A stretch of 64,000 nt of DNA from NCBI GenBank assembly GCA_036924835.1, contig JBAGRR010000001.1, positions 4,355,001 through 4,419,000 on the forward strand, given 5' to 3'. Position 1 is the first letter of the stretch. Every line of letters begins with the position of its first letter. Below, piece by piece: positions 63,577 through 64,000 of the stretch. Both the position numbers and the translations under genes were made by a program. The stretch is from Nitrobacteraceae bacterium AZCC 1564 (GTDB lineage: Bacteria > Pseudomonadota > Alphaproteobacteria > Rhizobiales > Xanthobacteraceae). The notes beneath the pieces were generated by a model. That model made no database searches and was not told where the DNA came from. It saw nothing but the letters and a program-made list of their open reading frames with translations.

Positions 63577-64000
63577 GGCCATCTCCCACATGAGAGGACT
63601 GAAGGGCGCGTCCATCCATGCCTGAGACGGGCAGGCCGAGATGGGCGAGAATGGTGGGCGCGATATCGATGACGCTTGCCGTCTCGTGCCGGATGCCATT
63701 CGCCGCAAACCCGGCGCCGGCAATCATCAGGAATGGTGACTGCTCGGCGTCGCCGAGGCCACCATGCTGGCCGCTTCCGATCGTGTCGTCTTTGCCTTCC
63801 GTGCGTTTGGCCGCAACACTCGTGCCCGGCACGCCGTAAGAATTTGGTTCGCTGCTTGCGCGCATCGAGACGGCGAAGGCGAGGCCGTGATCGCGCGATT
63901 GCCCGACGCTGGAGAGTTCATCGGCATGAAGAACAACGCCGGCCCAATCCTGACTCTTGAAGAAATCTCCGAGCTGCGACTCTCGCGCAGCAGCATCAGA
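63569..64000 (-). CDS. Alkaline phosphatase/phosphodiesterase-family protein, 5' end outside window
   Basis: The visible 143 codons are the C-terminal part of a type I phosphodiesterase/alkaline phosphatase-superfamily enzyme: GQHGGLGDAEQSPFLMIAG (a metal His region), and SVIDIAPTILAHLGLPVSG, which is typical of the family end. It overlaps the ATPase start by 8 bases, so it heads or precedes the Ugp-like operon. It may free the phosphate ester or alcohol that the transporter imports; the substrate is unknown. Confidence 0.75.
   Translation of the reverse strand, partial: SDAAARESQLGDFFKSQDWAGVVLHADELSSVGQSRDHGLAFAVSMRASSEPNSYGVPGTSVAAKRTEGKDDTIGSGQHGGLGDAEQSPFLMIAGAGFAANGIRHETASVIDIAPTILAHLGLPVSGMDGRALQSSHVGDGHG

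Noticed and set aside
1..64000. tRNA or rRNA genes and complete insertion sequences
   Set aside because: No cloverleaf with a TTCGAATCC-type T-arm and matching acceptor was found (the GAATCC in the repeats is part of longer hairpins), and no transposase gene was recognised.

Overview
The window looks like chromosomal DNA of an alphaproteobacterium of the Nitrobacteraceae/Bradyrhizobiaceae group (Bradyrhizobium, Afipia or Rhodopseudomonas relatives). This is inferred from moderately high GC, the coxMNOP-type alternative oxidase operon, several NitT/TauT-type ABC transporters, the glutathione route for formaldehyde, and the general gene style; no rRNA or tRNA gene is present to confirm it. I saw no tRNA, rRNA, CRISPR array, intact insertion sequence or prophage.

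Layout. 1-2.3 kb: a truncated SDR oxidoreductase, a frameshifted acyl-CoA ligase remnant and an amidase. 2.4-5.0 kb: a NitT/TauT-type ABC transporter. 5.4-8.6 kb: an M23 peptidase, a LuxR regulator with a degenerate receiver, and a DUF2189 membrane protein. 9.0-13.8 kb: a cytochrome c oxidase operon (II, I, III, III, IV) followed by a GYD-domain gene. 14-16.4 kb: small envelope and secreted proteins.

16.5-43 kb is a one-carbon island. It holds a lanthanide-type PQQ methanol dehydrogenase (xoxF) with its cytochrome (xoxG), xoxJ and a CXXCW protein. Facing or flanking these are a SoxYZ-like carrier and its zinc metallohydrolase, a NitT/TauT-type ABC transporter, and a five-gene ABC-2/beta-propeller cassette of the PQQ-associated (lut-like) type. 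Next come the glutathione formaldehyde pathway (fghA, gfa, class III alcohol dehydrogenase), an FlhSR-like two-component pair, a TonB-dependent receptor, a free-standing 26-codon pqqA, and a methanethiol oxidase. Together they predict periplasmic oxidation of methanol (and release of formaldehyde from methanethiol), electron delivery to a c-type cytochrome, cytoplasmic formaldehyde oxidation to formate, and uptake of the metal or cofactor that XoxF needs. A two-gene HEPN module (30.8-32.0 kb) interrupts this island and looks foreign to it.

43-64 kb: an FMN reductase, an alpha/beta-hydrolase fused to a class III cyclase, another NitT/TauT-type ABC transporter, an RND efflux pair, a GntR regulator, a UbiD/UbiX decarboxylase cluster with its own ABC transporter, and a Ugp-like sugar/glycerol-phosphate ABC transporter followed by a phosphatase-family gene that runs off the right edge.

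The most unusual non-coding signal is a family of bimodular hairpin repeats at five loci (13839, 15955, 29989, 33165 and 48093). Each has CTAG-bounded palindromic units, a conserved linker and a loop with a GCTGCA core. One copy is inverted and one is expanded to four hairpins.
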